DNA of 64,000 nt, taken from NCBI GenBank assembly GCA_965198715.1, contig CBDAPV010000001.1, positions 1,364,001-1,428,000 on the forward strand, read 5' to 3'. The position numbers were made by a program, and so were the translations under genes. The notes under the pieces were generated by a model. The model did no database searches. It saw only the letters and a list, made by a program, of their open reading frames with translations, and was not told where the DNA came from. This document shows positions 7,863-16,046 of this stretch, piece by piece (position 1 is the first letter of the stretch; each line of letters begins with the position of its first letter). This DNA is from RH-AL1 sp965198715 (lineage in GTDB: Bacteria; Pseudomonadota; Alphaproteobacteria; Rhizobiales; Beijerinckiaceae).

Positions 7863-8504
7863 ATGCGTACGGCTTGGTTCATCGCGCTGCTTACCCTCGC
7901 GTGGCCCGCTGCCGCGACGGGACTGTGGGCGGGTCATTTCGATCCGGCTTGGAGTGCCCTGCCGAGCACGCATTTTTCGCCTTGGACCGTGGCGCCGACT
8001 GGCCGCGTCCTGTCCGTGCATGCGAGCTCGATTCCGTCTGGAGTCCTGAGCGAGGCGCTGGCATCGGCGGAGAAGACGATCGAGCGCCGCGATATCGCCG
8101 TGAACGAGATCGCGCAAGGCTGGGACCCGGCGCGCCGCTCGGCGCTGGAAGACTTACGCGACGCCCAGCGTGGCTTTGTCGCCGTCGCGGGTGGTGACGC
8201 CGAGGCGCGCGGCCAGCGTTTCATGGCCCTGCTCAAGCAAGTCGTCGATCACGACGGCCGCTCCGTCGCGCGGGAGCCTTCCGACGCAGATGCTGCTCTG
8301 GGCCAGACCTACGATCGCGTGATACGCGATGCCCCGGACGATCGTTTGGCGCCACTGCAGGCGTCCGAGTCGGCCTGGGAAGCCTATCGCGACGCCTTCG
8401 ACCGCTTCGCCATCTCGATGGACCGGCCCGATGCGGCCAATACGATCCGCAAAGAACTTGCGCACCAGCGCGCGCAAGACCTCGACGCGGAAGTCGGTCA
8501 TTAG
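7863..8504 (+). CDS. exported protein with two LprI/DUF1311-like helical repeats
   Basis: 213 residues with a clear signal peptide (residues 1-19, cut after AAA/TG) and a GGAGG ribosome site. Two helical segments follow: residues about 60-105, and about 140-180. The second (LGQTYDRVIRDAP, then a Trp-Glu-x-Tyr-Arg-Asp helix) matches the pattern of the DUF1311/LprI-like lysozyme-inhibitor fold, although the Cys residues usual in that family are absent. A periplasmic binding role is inferred. It is a single gene between ATP12 and tRNA-Gly. Confidence 0.6.
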   Translation: MRTAWFIALLTLAWPAAATGLWAGHFDPAWSALPSTHFSPWTVAPTGRVLSVHASSIPSGVLSEALASAEKTIERRDIAVNEIAQGWDPARRSALEDLRDAQRGFVAVAGGDAEARGQRFMALLKQVVDHDGRSVAREPSDADAALGQTYDRVIRDAPDDRLAPLQASESAWEAYRDAFDRFAISMDRPDAANTIRKELAHQRAQDLDAEVGH

Positions 8505-8616
8505 AGCACCGACGTTCGACTTTTGTCAGTGACGACGGTCAGCGTGGGGACAACTCAGACCAGAAGACGCTTTACGGAAGCGGCCCGGTCAGCAAGGAAT
8601 GTAAGAAGTATAGAAA

Positions 8617-8691
8617 TGGAGCGGGCGAAGGGATTCGAACCCTCGACCCCAACCTTGGCAAGGTTGTGCTCTACCACTGAGCTACACCCGC
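8617..8691 (-). tRNA. tRNA-Gly (anticodon GCC)
   Basis: 75 bases on the minus strand with all arms: acceptor GCGGGTG/CGCCCGC, D arm GCTC...GAGC, anticodon arm CAACC-TTGCCAA-GGTTG, T arm GAGGG-TTCGAAT-CCCTT, discriminator T, and an encoded CCA. The anticodon GCC assigns it to glycine. Confidence 0.97.
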
Positions 8692-8884
8692 ATCCATGAA
8701 CGGCGTCGCCGCCGGACCCGCTGTATGCCGTATCGCGGCGGCGGATGCAAACACGAAAATCGCGTCGCTGGCCGATCCGCATCGACGTGAATGAAGGCCT
8801 TGAAACCGTTCCGGCGAGGCGGTACAGATCCCTCCCTCGCGGCTAGTTCGCGAGCAGGAGCGAGCTTAAGCTCGCACCGCAATG

Positions 8885-8961
8885 GCGCCCGTAGCTCAGC
8901 TGGATAGAGCACCAGACTACGAATCTGGGGGTCAGGAGTTCGAATCTCTTCGGGCGCGCCA
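8885..8961 (+). tRNA. tRNA-Arg (anticodon ACG)
   Basis: 77 bases on the plus strand: acceptor GCGCCCG/CGGGCGC, D arm GCTC...GAGC, anticodon arm CCAGA-CTACGAA-TCTGG, a 5-base variable region, T arm AGGAG-TTCGAAT-CTCTT, discriminator G and encoded CCA. ACG anticodons are read as ICG after deamination by TadA. Confidence 0.97.
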
Positions 8962-9289
8962 GTCTTACCGTCTACTTGCCCGACATTGGGCCCGCCCTCG
9001 CAGGACCGGCGACATGGCTGCCGTCCGACTTGGTCGAGCCTTGCGCATGGTCGCGACGACCTCTCACAAGTGCCGGCGACGGAATGTGCAAGGAACGGTG
9101 CTGTCGCACGACACCGCGATTTCTCACAGTGCGACCGGATGATCAGGCTTCTCCCGTCGACCAAGATCGCGACAAAGCGACCTTGTGCTCTCGACAAGGC
9201 ACGAGCGACCACCTTAGAAGCTTAAGCATCTTCTTCATAGATGAAGCCGGAGGGGCAGCCACGCTGCCGATCTGCGACCTGGAGGCGGT
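8962..9289. other. 328-base upstream region of the sugar cluster, no gene seen
   Basis: No open frame here looks coding. The last 80 bases are locally AT-rich for this genome and hold a perfect 14-base palindrome, CTTCATAGATGAAG, at 9233-9246, as well as the near-palindrome CTTAGAAGCTTAAG at 9213-9226. Because the next gene begins at 9290 and heads an eight-gene plus-strand run, this is where its promoter and any operator should be. No clear -35/-10 pair could be assigned. Confidence 0.4.
9233..9246. promoter_or_regulatory. 14-base palindrome upstream of the sugar cluster
   Basis: CTTCAT-AG-ATGAAG is a perfect inverted repeat 44 bases before the first cluster gene. It is a candidate operator only: the regulator is unknown and short palindromes arise by chance. 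Confidence 0.25.
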
Positions 9290-10405
9290 TTGAACGTTCT
9301 GATCACCGGTGGCGCCGGTTTCATCGGCTGTCACCTGGCGCGCCGCCTCCTCGAGGCCGGCTACGAGGTGCGCGTCCTCGACTCCATGATCGAGCAGGTC
9401 CACCGCGGGGTCGCGCGCCCTGCCAACCTGCCGAGGGATGTCGAGCTGGTCCGGGCCGACATCCGCGACACGCAACGGCTCAGGGGCGCGCTCGCGGGCA
9501 TCGACAAGGTGGTGCACCTCGCCGCCGAGGTCGGCGTCGGGCAGAGCATGTATGCGGTGGAGCACTACGTCTCGGTCAACGACGTCGGCACCGCCGCGCT
9601 GATGCAATGCCTGATCGAGACTCCAGTCGAGCGGCTCGTCACGGCCTCCTCCATGAGCGTCTACGGCGAGGGCCTCTACCGCAACGCCGACGGCGGCATC
9701 GAGGACGGCGTCGAGCGTATCGTCGACCCCGGAGGCCTCGGCACCGGCTCCTGGAACCCGCGCGACGCGCAGGGCAGGGACCTGCAGCCGGTGGCGACGC
9801 CGGAGTGGAAGCGCACCAATCTCGCCTCCGTCTACGCGCTGACCAAGTTCGTGCAGGAGCGCCTCACCCTCAACGTGACGGCCGCCTACGGCATGGAGGG
9901 CGTGGCGCTGCGGCTGTTCAACATCTACGGGCCGGGCCAGGCGCTCTCCAACCCCTACACCGGCGTGCTGGCGATCTTCGCCTCGCGCCTGCTCAACGGC
10001 AGCGCGACGATGCTCTTCGAGGACGGCCGCCAGCGTCGCGACTTCGTCCACGTCGAGGACGTCGCCGAGGCCTTCCTGCTGGCGCTGGAGGCGCCGCGCG
10101 CGAAGGGCGGCGTGTTCAACATCGGCAGCGGGGAGGAGCGCTCGATCCTCGACATCGCGACGACCTTCGCCTCCGCCATGGGCCGCCCGGACCTGCAACC
10201 CGAGATCCTCAACAAGGCCCGCATCGGCGACATCCGGCACTGTTTCGCCGACATCACCAAGGCGCGGCACGAGCTCGGCTTCTCGCCGAAGAAGGACTTC
10301 GCCGAGGGTCTCACGGAGCTGGCCGCCTTCGTCGCCAACGAGCAGGCCCACGATCATGTCGCCGAGGCGCGCCGCGAGCTCGAGTCGCGCGGGCTCGTGG
10401 CGTGA
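9290..10405 (+). CDS. NAD-dependent nucleotide-sugar epimerase/dehydratase (extended SDR)
   Basis: 371 residues from a TTG with GGAGG 4 bases upstream. GGAGFIG (residues 7-13) is the NAD-binding glycine motif; the catalytic pair is Tyr182-x3-Lys186 (YALTK), preceded by the SSMSVYG strand. NIYGPGQ and QRRDFVHVEDVAEA are typical of sugar-nucleotide SDRs. The N-terminus (LDSMIEQVHRG) resembles dTDP-rhamnose 4-epimerase-like proteins. It is the first gene of the plus-strand block and presumably supplies a modified nucleotide sugar to the glycosyltransferases that follow. It overlaps the next gene by 4 bases (GTGA). Confidence 0.9.
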   Translation: MNVLITGGAGFIGCHLARRLLEAGYEVRVLDSMIEQVHRGVARPANLPRDVELVRADIRDTQRLRGALAGIDKVVHLAAEVGVGQSMYAVEHYVSVNDVGTAALMQCLIETPVERLVTASSMSVYGEGLYRNADGGIEDGVERIVDPGGLGTGSWNPRDAQGRDLQPVATPEWKRTNLASVYALTKFVQERLTLNVTAAYGMEGVALRLFNIYGPGQALSNPYTGVLAIFASRLLNGSATMLFEDGRQRRDFVHVEDVAEAFLLALEAPRAKGGVFNIGSGEERSILDIATTFASAMGRPDLQPEILNKARIGDIRHCFADITKARHELGFSPKKDFAEGLTELAAFVANEQAHDHVAEARRELESRGLVA

Positions 10406-11466
10406 GCGGCGGCACGCGCGACACCCGCCCCGTTCTCGTCACCGGCGGCGCCGGCTTCGTCGGCTGCAACCTCGTTGACCGGCTGGCCCGCGAGGGGCAC
10501 CGCGTCCACGTCTACGATTCGCTGGCGCGGCCCGGTGTCGAGGCCAACTTGGCCTGGCTGCGCGAGACGCACGGCGCGTCGGTGACCTGCGACGTCGCCG
10601 ACATCCGCGACAGCGCCAGGCTCGAGGCCGCCGCCATCGCGGCCAAGGCCGTCTTCCACTTCGCCGCGCAGGTGGCGGTCACCACCAGCCTCGTCGATCC
10701 CGCCGCGGATTTCGCCGTCAATATCGCCGCCACCGTCGACCTGCTCGAGGCGCTGCGGCGCGGCAACCCGGAGGCGCCGGTCGTCTTCGCCTCGACCAAC
10801 AAGGTCTACGGCAACCTCGCCGCGGTGACCCTGACCCACGAGGGCGAGGCCTACGCGCCGCACGATCCCGAGCTGCGGCGCGCCGGCGTGGGCGAGGCCA
10901 TAGGCCTCTCCTTCCACACGCCCTACGGCTGCTCCAAGGGTGCCGCCGACCAGTACGTGCTCGACTACGCCCACAGCTTCGGCCTGCGCACCGCGGTCAT
11001 GCGGATGAGCTGCATCTACGGGCCGCACCAGATGGGCACCGAGGACCAGGGCTGGGTGGCGCATTTCATCCGCCGCGCGCTCGCGGGCGAGACGATCACG
11101 CTGTTCGGCGACGGCCACCAGGTGCGCGACATCCTCCACGTCGACGATGCCGTCGAGGCCTATTGCGCCGCCTGGGCGGCGATCGATTCGGTGTCGGGCG
11201 AGGCCTTCAACCTCGGCGGCGGCCCGCACAACGCCGTCAGCCTGATCGAGCTGATCCGCCACATCGAGGCGGTGCTCGACACCAAGGCCAGCGTCGCCTT
11301 CGAGGATTGGCGCGCCGGCGACCAGCGCTGGTACGTCTCCGACCGCCGGCGCATCGACGCGCAGCTCGCCCTGCCGGCGCCGCGCGCCTGGCGGGACGGC
11401 GTCGCCGACCTCGTCGACTGGTGCAAGACCTCGCTCGCCGCCCGCTCGCCCGCCGAGGCGATGTGA
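10402..11466 (+). CDS. NAD-dependent epimerase, CDP-paratose 2-epimerase-like
   Basis: 354 residues from the GTG that overlaps the previous stop. It carries GGAGFVG at about residues 14-20, Tyr175-x3-Lys179 in TPYGCSKGAAD, the FASTNKVYG strand, and RMSCIYGPHQMGTEDQGWV. This last segment, with LFGDGHQVRDILHVDD, is typical of CDP-paratose 2-epimerase (TyvE-like) proteins. These epimerise C2 of a CDP-dideoxy sugar, but relatives act on other nucleotide sugars, so the substrate is open. It is a distant relative of the neighbouring SDR. It ends TGATG, sharing one base with the radical SAM gene. Confidence 0.88.
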   Translation: MSGGTRDTRPVLVTGGAGFVGCNLVDRLAREGHRVHVYDSLARPGVEANLAWLRETHGASVTCDVADIRDSARLEAAAIAAKAVFHFAAQVAVTTSLVDPAADFAVNIAATVDLLEALRRGNPEAPVVFASTNKVYGNLAAVTLTHEGEAYAPHDPELRRAGVGEAIGLSFHTPYGCSKGAADQYVLDYAHSFGLRTAVMRMSCIYGPHQMGTEDQGWVAHFIRRALAGETITLFGDGHQVRDILHVDDAVEAYCAAWAAIDSVSGEAFNLGGGPHNAVSLIELIRHIEAVLDTKASVAFEDWRAGDQRWYVSDRRRIDAQLALPAPRAWRDGVADLVDWCKTSLAARSPAEAM

Positions 11467-12752
11467 TGCGCGTCGCCCTCGTCAACCCGAGCTGGAGCTT
11501 CGAGGGCAGCATCTACTTCGGCTGTCGCGCCCCGCACCTGCCGCTCGAGCTCGGCTATGCCAGGACCTGGCTGGAGCGCGCCGGGCACGAGGTGCTGCTG
11601 CTCGACGGTCCTCTCTGCGGCCAGTCCAACGCCGAGCTGGCCGAGGCCGTCGCCGCCTTCGCCCCCGGCGTGACCGTGGTGACCACCGCACCGTCCTACC
11701 TGTTCTGGCGCTGCGCCCCGCCGGAGCTGCGCGTGCCGCGCGCCTTCCTCGATGCGCTCGGCCGGCGCGGCGGCCGCACGGTGGCGATCGGCCCGCACGG
11801 CTCGACGACGCCGGAGACCACGCTGCGCAAGCTCGGCTGCGACGTCATCGTGCGCGGCGAGCCCGAGGAGCTGCTGCCGCGCCTCGCCTCGGACGAGCCG
11901 CTCGCGACGATACCCGCGCTGGCCTATCTCTCCGGCGGCGAGGTCGCGGTGACGGGCGGCCCGCACGCCACCGCCTTCGTCGACGAGCCGGCGCTGACCT
12001 GGCCGAGCGAATGGATCGCGCGCCACCACCACCATCACCACCGCTTCGACCGCGAGCCCGACGGCCCCGGCGCCGAGGTCGAGGCCTCGCGCGGCTGCCC
12101 CTACCATTGCAGCTTCTGCGCGAAGATCGACTTCCGCGACGGCTATCGTCGTCGCGCGCTGGCGCCGCTGCTCGAGGAGATCGACGCGCTGGTCGCGCAG
12201 GGCGTCACCTACGTCTATTTCATTGACGAGATCTTCCTGCCCAACGCGCCGCTGCTCGAGGCCCTGTGCGAGCGCCGCCTGCAGTTCGGCATCCAGACCC
12301 GCATCGACCTGTGGAAGCCCGACATGCTCGACCTGCTGGGCCGGGCCGGCTGCGTCTCGATCGAGGCCGGTGTCGAGAGCCTGACCGAGGCCGGACGCGC
12401 CGCGCTCGACAAGCGCTGCCGCATGACGACCGACGAGCTGGCCGAGCGCCTCATCCAAGCCAAGCGCTCGGTGCCCTTCGTGCAGGCCAACCTCATCGAG
12501 ACGCGCGAGGACGAGGCCGAGCTGGTTGCCGCCTGGCGCGCCCGGCTCCACGCGCATGGCGTATGGGCCAACGATCCCGTGCCGCTCTACCCCTATCCCA
12601 GCTCGCCGGACTACCGGCGGATGTGGGGCCTGCCCGACGAGCGCGCCTGGGAGCGCGCCCACGACTATTACCTGTCGCAGTTCGCCGACCTCAGCGACAT
12701 CCAGGACGAGCGCCCGCTGCCGCTGCACCAGCTGGAAGCGTGCTGCGCGTGA
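11466..12752 (+). CDS. B12-binding-domain radical SAM protein of the sugar cluster
   Basis: 428 residues. The N-terminal half (1-170) resembles a cobalamin-binding Rossmann domain (VALVNPSWSF, HLPLELGYARTWLERAGHEV, IGPHGSTTPE). The radical SAM core follows, with the 4Fe-4S ligands Cys211, Cys215 and Cys218 in RGCPYHCSFCAK, then YVYFIDEIF and GIQTRIDLW. Enzymes of this class perform C-methylation and other radical reactions. His187-His192 are six consecutive histidines, just before the core. I recall a named family in NCBI/TIGRFAMs for a B12-radical SAM protein in a so-called rhizo-twelve gene set that seems to match; this is from memory and unverified. Product unknown. Confidence 0.85.
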   Translation: MRVALVNPSWSFEGSIYFGCRAPHLPLELGYARTWLERAGHEVLLLDGPLCGQSNAELAEAVAAFAPGVTVVTTAPSYLFWRCAPPELRVPRAFLDALGRRGGRTVAIGPHGSTTPETTLRKLGCDVIVRGEPEELLPRLASDEPLATIPALAYLSGGEVAVTGGPHATAFVDEPALTWPSEWIARHHHHHHRFDREPDGPGAEVEASRGCPYHCSFCAKIDFRDGYRRRALAPLLEEIDALVAQGVTYVYFIDEIFLPNAPLLEALCERRLQFGIQTRIDLWKPDMLDLLGRAGCVSIEAGVESLTEAGRAALDKRCRMTTDELAERLIQAKRSVPFVQANLIETREDEAELVAAWRARLHAHGVWANDPVPLYPYPSSPDYRRMWGLPDERAWERAHDYYLSQFADLSDIQDERPLPLHQLEACCA

Positions 12753-13858
12753 GCGTGGACGGCGCCCGTATCCTCATCACCACCGACGCGGTGGGTGGGG
12801 TCTGGACCTACACGATGGATCTTGCCGGGGCGCTGGCCGAGGCCGGTGCCGTCGTGCGCGTCGTGACGCTGGGCCCGCGGCCCGGCCTCGAGCAGCGCGT
12901 CGAGGCCCGGCGCCGCAACCTCGACGTGGTCGAGACCGGCCACACGCTGGAATGGATGGCGCCGGGGCGCGATGCGATCCGCCTCGCCGGCAAGGCGGTG
13001 GCGCGCCTCGCCCGCGCCTTCGGGGCCGACGTCGTGCAGCTCAACACGCCCGCGCTCGCCGCCGAGGCGCGCTTTGCGGCTCGCGTGGTCGCGGTCAACC
13101 ATTCCTGCGTCGCCACCTGGTGGGCGGCCGTTCACGGCTCCCGACTGCCGGAGCGCTACGCCTGGTGTGCCGCGATGACCGGCGAGGGCCTCGCCGCGGC
13201 GGACGTCGCGGTGACGCCGACGGCGGCCTTCGCCGCGGCGACGCGCGAGGTCCACGCCCTTCGCGGGCTGCCGCGCGCTGTGCACAACGGCCGCGTCGCG
13301 CCGAGGACCGCGCCCGGCGACGAGCTCGACGAGATCTTCGCGGCCGGCCGGCTCTGGGACCAGGGCAAGAACGTGCAGGCGCTGAACGGCGCGGCCGCCC
13401 ACGTGCCGTGGCCGATCCGCGCCGCCGGCGACACGGCCAAACCCGAAGGCGGCCGCGTGCGCTTCGCCGCGCTCAAGTCGACGGGGCACTGGCCGGGCGA
13501 GCGTGTCCGGCAGCACCTGGCATTGCGGCCGATCTTCGTCTCGCCGGCGCGCTACGAGCCGTTCGGCCTCGCCATCCTCGAGGCGGCGCAGGCCGGCTGC
13601 GCGCTGGTGCTCAACGACATCCCCAGCCTGCGCGAACTGTGGGGTGACGCCGCGCTGTTCGTCGACGCCGACGATCCCGCCGACCTCGCCGGCGGGCTGC
13701 AGCGGCTGATCGACGACCGTGCGCGGCGTCGCGCGCTTGGGCTTGCGGCCCAGGAGCGTGCGCGCGCCTTTTCGGTGCGGGAGATGGCGGACGGCATGAT
13801 CGCGATCTACGGCGGCATGCCGGCGCCAAGCGCCGCGCCCGCCCTGGTCGACGCATGA
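12749..13858 (+). CDS. glycosyltransferase family 4-like protein
   Basis: 369 residues, GTG start in a 4-base overlap (GTGA) with the radical SAM gene. The N-terminal GT-B half carries ILITTDAVGGVWTYTMDLA, the usual activated-donor loop of GT4 enzymes. The C-terminal half has GRLWDQGKNVQALNGAA and the signature SPARYEPFGLAILEAAQAG, with Glu-x7-Glu spacing, then NDIPSLRELWGDAALFV. It closely resembles starch-synthase-like GT4 proteins of sugar clusters. It should transfer a hexose to the growing product; donor unknown. Confidence 0.88.
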   Translation: MSVDGARILITTDAVGGVWTYTMDLAGALAEAGAVVRVVTLGPRPGLEQRVEARRRNLDVVETGHTLEWMAPGRDAIRLAGKAVARLARAFGADVVQLNTPALAAEARFAARVVAVNHSCVATWWAAVHGSRLPERYAWCAAMTGEGLAAADVAVTPTAAFAAATREVHALRGLPRAVHNGRVAPRTAPGDELDEIFAAGRLWDQGKNVQALNGAAAHVPWPIRAAGDTAKPEGGRVRFAALKSTGHWPGERVRQHLALRPIFVSPARYEPFGLAILEAAQAGCALVLNDIPSLRELWGDAALFVDADDPADLAGGLQRLIDDRARRRALGLAAQERARAFSVREMADGMIAIYGGMPAPSAAPALVDA

Positions 13859-14961
13859 GGATCGTCACCTTCACGCATTCGCTGCGCTCCTGCTGGAACC
13901 ACGGCAACGCGCATTTCCTCCGCGGCGTGATGCGCGAGCTGCAGGCGCAGGGACACGACGTCAGTTCGTTCGAGCCCGAGCAGTCGTGGAGCCTCGACAA
14001 CCTGCTCCGCGACGGCGGCGAGGCCGGCCTCGAACCGTTCCGGCGGAACTATCCCGAGCTGCAGCCTCGCACCTATCCGGAGGGCGCCGACGTCGCCGCG
14101 CTCGTCGGCGACGCCGACCTCGTGCTGGTGCACGAATGGAACGAGCCGGAGCTGGTCGCCGCCGTCGGGCGCTTGCGCGGTCGCGGCCATCCCGCCCGCG
14201 TGCTGTTCCACGACACGCACCATCGCGCGGTCAGCGCGCCTGACGAGATCGACCGTTTCGACCTGCGGCACTACGACGGCGTGCTCGCCTTCGGCGTCAC
14301 GCTCGCCGCGGCCTACGCCCGCCGGGGCTGGGACGGCCGCGTCCACGTCTGGCACGAGGCCGCCGACGTCAGGCTGTTCAAGCCGCCGGCGGTCGAGGCC
14401 GAGCGCCACGGCCTCGTCTGGATCGGCAACTGGGGCGACGGCGAGCGCACGCACGAGCTGGAGAGCTTCCTGCTCGGTGCCGCGCGCGACGCCGGCCTGC
14501 CGCTCGATATCTTCGGCGTACGCTATCCCGCGGAGGCTCTGGCCATGCTGGAGCGCCACGGCGCGCGCTACCGCGGTTGGCTGGCCAACGCCTCGGCCCC
14601 GGAGGTCTTCGCCCGCCATCTCGCCACCGTCCACGTGCCGCGGCGCTTCTACACGCAGCAGCTGCCGGGCATTCCGACCATCCGCGTCTTCGAGGCGCTG
14701 GCCTGCGGCATCCCGCTGGTGTCGGCGCCGTGGTCCGACAGCGAGCACCTGTTCACGCCCGGCGCCGACTACCTCGTCGCCGCCGACGGCGCGGCGATGA
14801 CCGCGCACCTGCGCGCGCTCGCCGCCGAGCCGGCCCTGCGCGCCGCGCTCGTCGCCCACGGCCTCGCCACGATCCGTGCGCGCCACACCTGCGCGCATCG
14901 CGCCCGCGAGCTGCTCGCCATCGCCGCCAGCCTCGGCGTCTCCGACAAAATCCCAGCATGA
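13855..14961 (+). CDS. CgeB-like glycosyltransferase (first of three)
   Basis: 368 residues; ATG in a 4-base overlap with the previous gene. It has a GT-B fold of the CgeB/DUF3880 type. The N-terminal half begins IVTFTHSLRSCWNHGNAHFLRG and contains VLFHDTHHRAV. The C-terminal half has LVWIGNWGDGERTHELESFL, HVPRRFY, IPTIRVFEALACGIPLVSAPW and LFTPGADYLVA. The family takes its name from the Bacillus spore-coat protein CgeB and is common in surface-glycan clusters. The opening segment (S-x-x-S-C-W-N-H-G-N-A) parallels those of the next two proteins, so the three probably arose by duplication. Confidence 0.85.
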   Translation: MRIVTFTHSLRSCWNHGNAHFLRGVMRELQAQGHDVSSFEPEQSWSLDNLLRDGGEAGLEPFRRNYPELQPRTYPEGADVAALVGDADLVLVHEWNEPELVAAVGRLRGRGHPARVLFHDTHHRAVSAPDEIDRFDLRHYDGVLAFGVTLAAAYARRGWDGRVHVWHEAADVRLFKPPAVEAERHGLVWIGNWGDGERTHELESFLLGAARDAGLPLDIFGVRYPAEALAMLERHGARYRGWLANASAPEVFARHLATVHVPRRFYTQQLPGIPTIRVFEALACGIPLVSAPWSDSEHLFTPGADYLVAADGAAMTAHLRALAAEPALRAALVAHGLATIRARHTCAHRARELLAIAASLGVSDKIPA

Positions 14962-16046
14962 GAATCGCGTTCTACGGCTCCTCGCTGCTGTCGTCGTACT
15001 GGAACGGCGCGGCGACCTACTATCGCGGCATGCTGAGCGAGCTGGCCAGGCACGGCCATGCCATCACCTTCTACGAGCCCGACGCCTACGACCGGCAGAG
15101 CCATCGCGACATCGAGCCGCCGGACTACGCCCGCAGCGTCGTCTACGCCGCGACCGACGAGGCCGTGCGCGGCGTGATCGCCGAGGCGGCGGCGGCCGAC
15201 GTGGTGGTCAAGGCGAGCGGCGTCGGCGTCTACGACGACCTGCTCGTGACCGAGCTGCCGCGCGCCGCCCGCTCCGGCGCCATCACGATCTTCTGGGATG
15301 TCGACGCGCCCGCCACCCTGGCCGAGATGCGCCCCGCGCCCGACCACCCGGTGCGCCGCGCGCTGCCCGGCCTCGACCTGGTGCTGACCTACGGCGGCGG
15401 TCCGCCGGTCATCGCCGCCTACGAGGCGTTGGGTGCGCGGCGCTGCGTGCCTGTCTACAACGCGCTCGATCCCGCGACGCACTTCCGCACCGCGCCGGAC
15501 CCTTCCTTCGCCACAGACCTCGCCTTCCTCGGCAACCGCCTGCCGGACCGCGAGGCGCGCGTGGAGCAATTCTTCCTGGAGCCGGCGGCGGCGACGCCGG
15601 AGCGCCGCTTCCTCATCGGCGGCTCGGGCTGGGGCGACAAGCCGATGCCGGGCAACGTGCGCCAGCTCGGCCACGTGCCGACGCGCGACCACAATGCGCT
15701 GAACTCCTCCGCCCACGCCGTGCTCAACATCTCGCGCGACTCCATGGCCGACATGGGCTACTCGCCCGCCACCCGCGTGTTCGAGGCGGCCGGCGCCGGC
15801 GCCTGCCTGGTCACCGATGCCTGGACCGGCGTCGAGCTGTTCCTCCAGCCCGACACCGAGGTGCTGGTGGCGCGCGATGGCCGCGACGTCGCCGAGCACC
15901 TGCGCGCGCTGACGCCGGAACGCGCCCATTCCATCGGCGAGGCGGCGCGGCGCCGGGTGCTGGCCGGGCACACCTACGCCCGCCGCGCGCTCGAGGTCGA
16001 CGCGCTGCTGCGCGAGACCGCCCGCGCCCGCGCCGCGGCGGCCTGA
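14958..16046 (+). CDS. CgeB-like glycosyltransferase (second of three)
   Basis: 362 residues; 4-base ATGA overlap. It starts RIAFYGSSLLSSYWNGAATY, then GHAITFYEPDAYDR and TIFWDVDAPATLAEM (a DxD-like acidic pair). The C-terminal half reads DLAFLGNRLPDREARVEQFF, then LNISRDSMADMGYSPATRVFEAAGAGA, typical of CgeB proteins. It resembles the next gene (DIDTPVTLAKL, LNVTRADMIAAGWSPSVRLFEAAACGT) more than the preceding one. Substrate unknown; it probably adds one residue of the same glycan. Confidence 0.87.
   Translation: MRIAFYGSSLLSSYWNGAATYYRGMLSELARHGHAITFYEPDAYDRQSHRDIEPPDYARSVVYAATDEAVRGVIAEAAAADVVVKASGVGVYDDLLVTELPRAARSGAITIFWDVDAPATLAEMRPAPDHPVRRALPGLDLVLTYGGGPPVIAAYEALGARRCVPVYNALDPATHFRTAPDPSFATDLAFLGNRLPDREARVEQFFLEPAAATPERRFLIGGSGWGDKPMPGNVRQLGHVPTRDHNALNSSAHAVLNISRDSMADMGYSPATRVFEAAGAGACLVTDAWTGVELFLQPDTEVLVARDGRDVAEHLRALTPERAHSIGEAARRRVLAGHTYARRALEVDALLRETARARAAAA

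Noticed and set aside
9241..10401. Plus-strand frame fused in front of the second epimerase (741 codons)
   Set aside because: It is an Arg/Ala-rich shadow of the first epimerase gene; the GTGA overlap at 10402 marks the true start.
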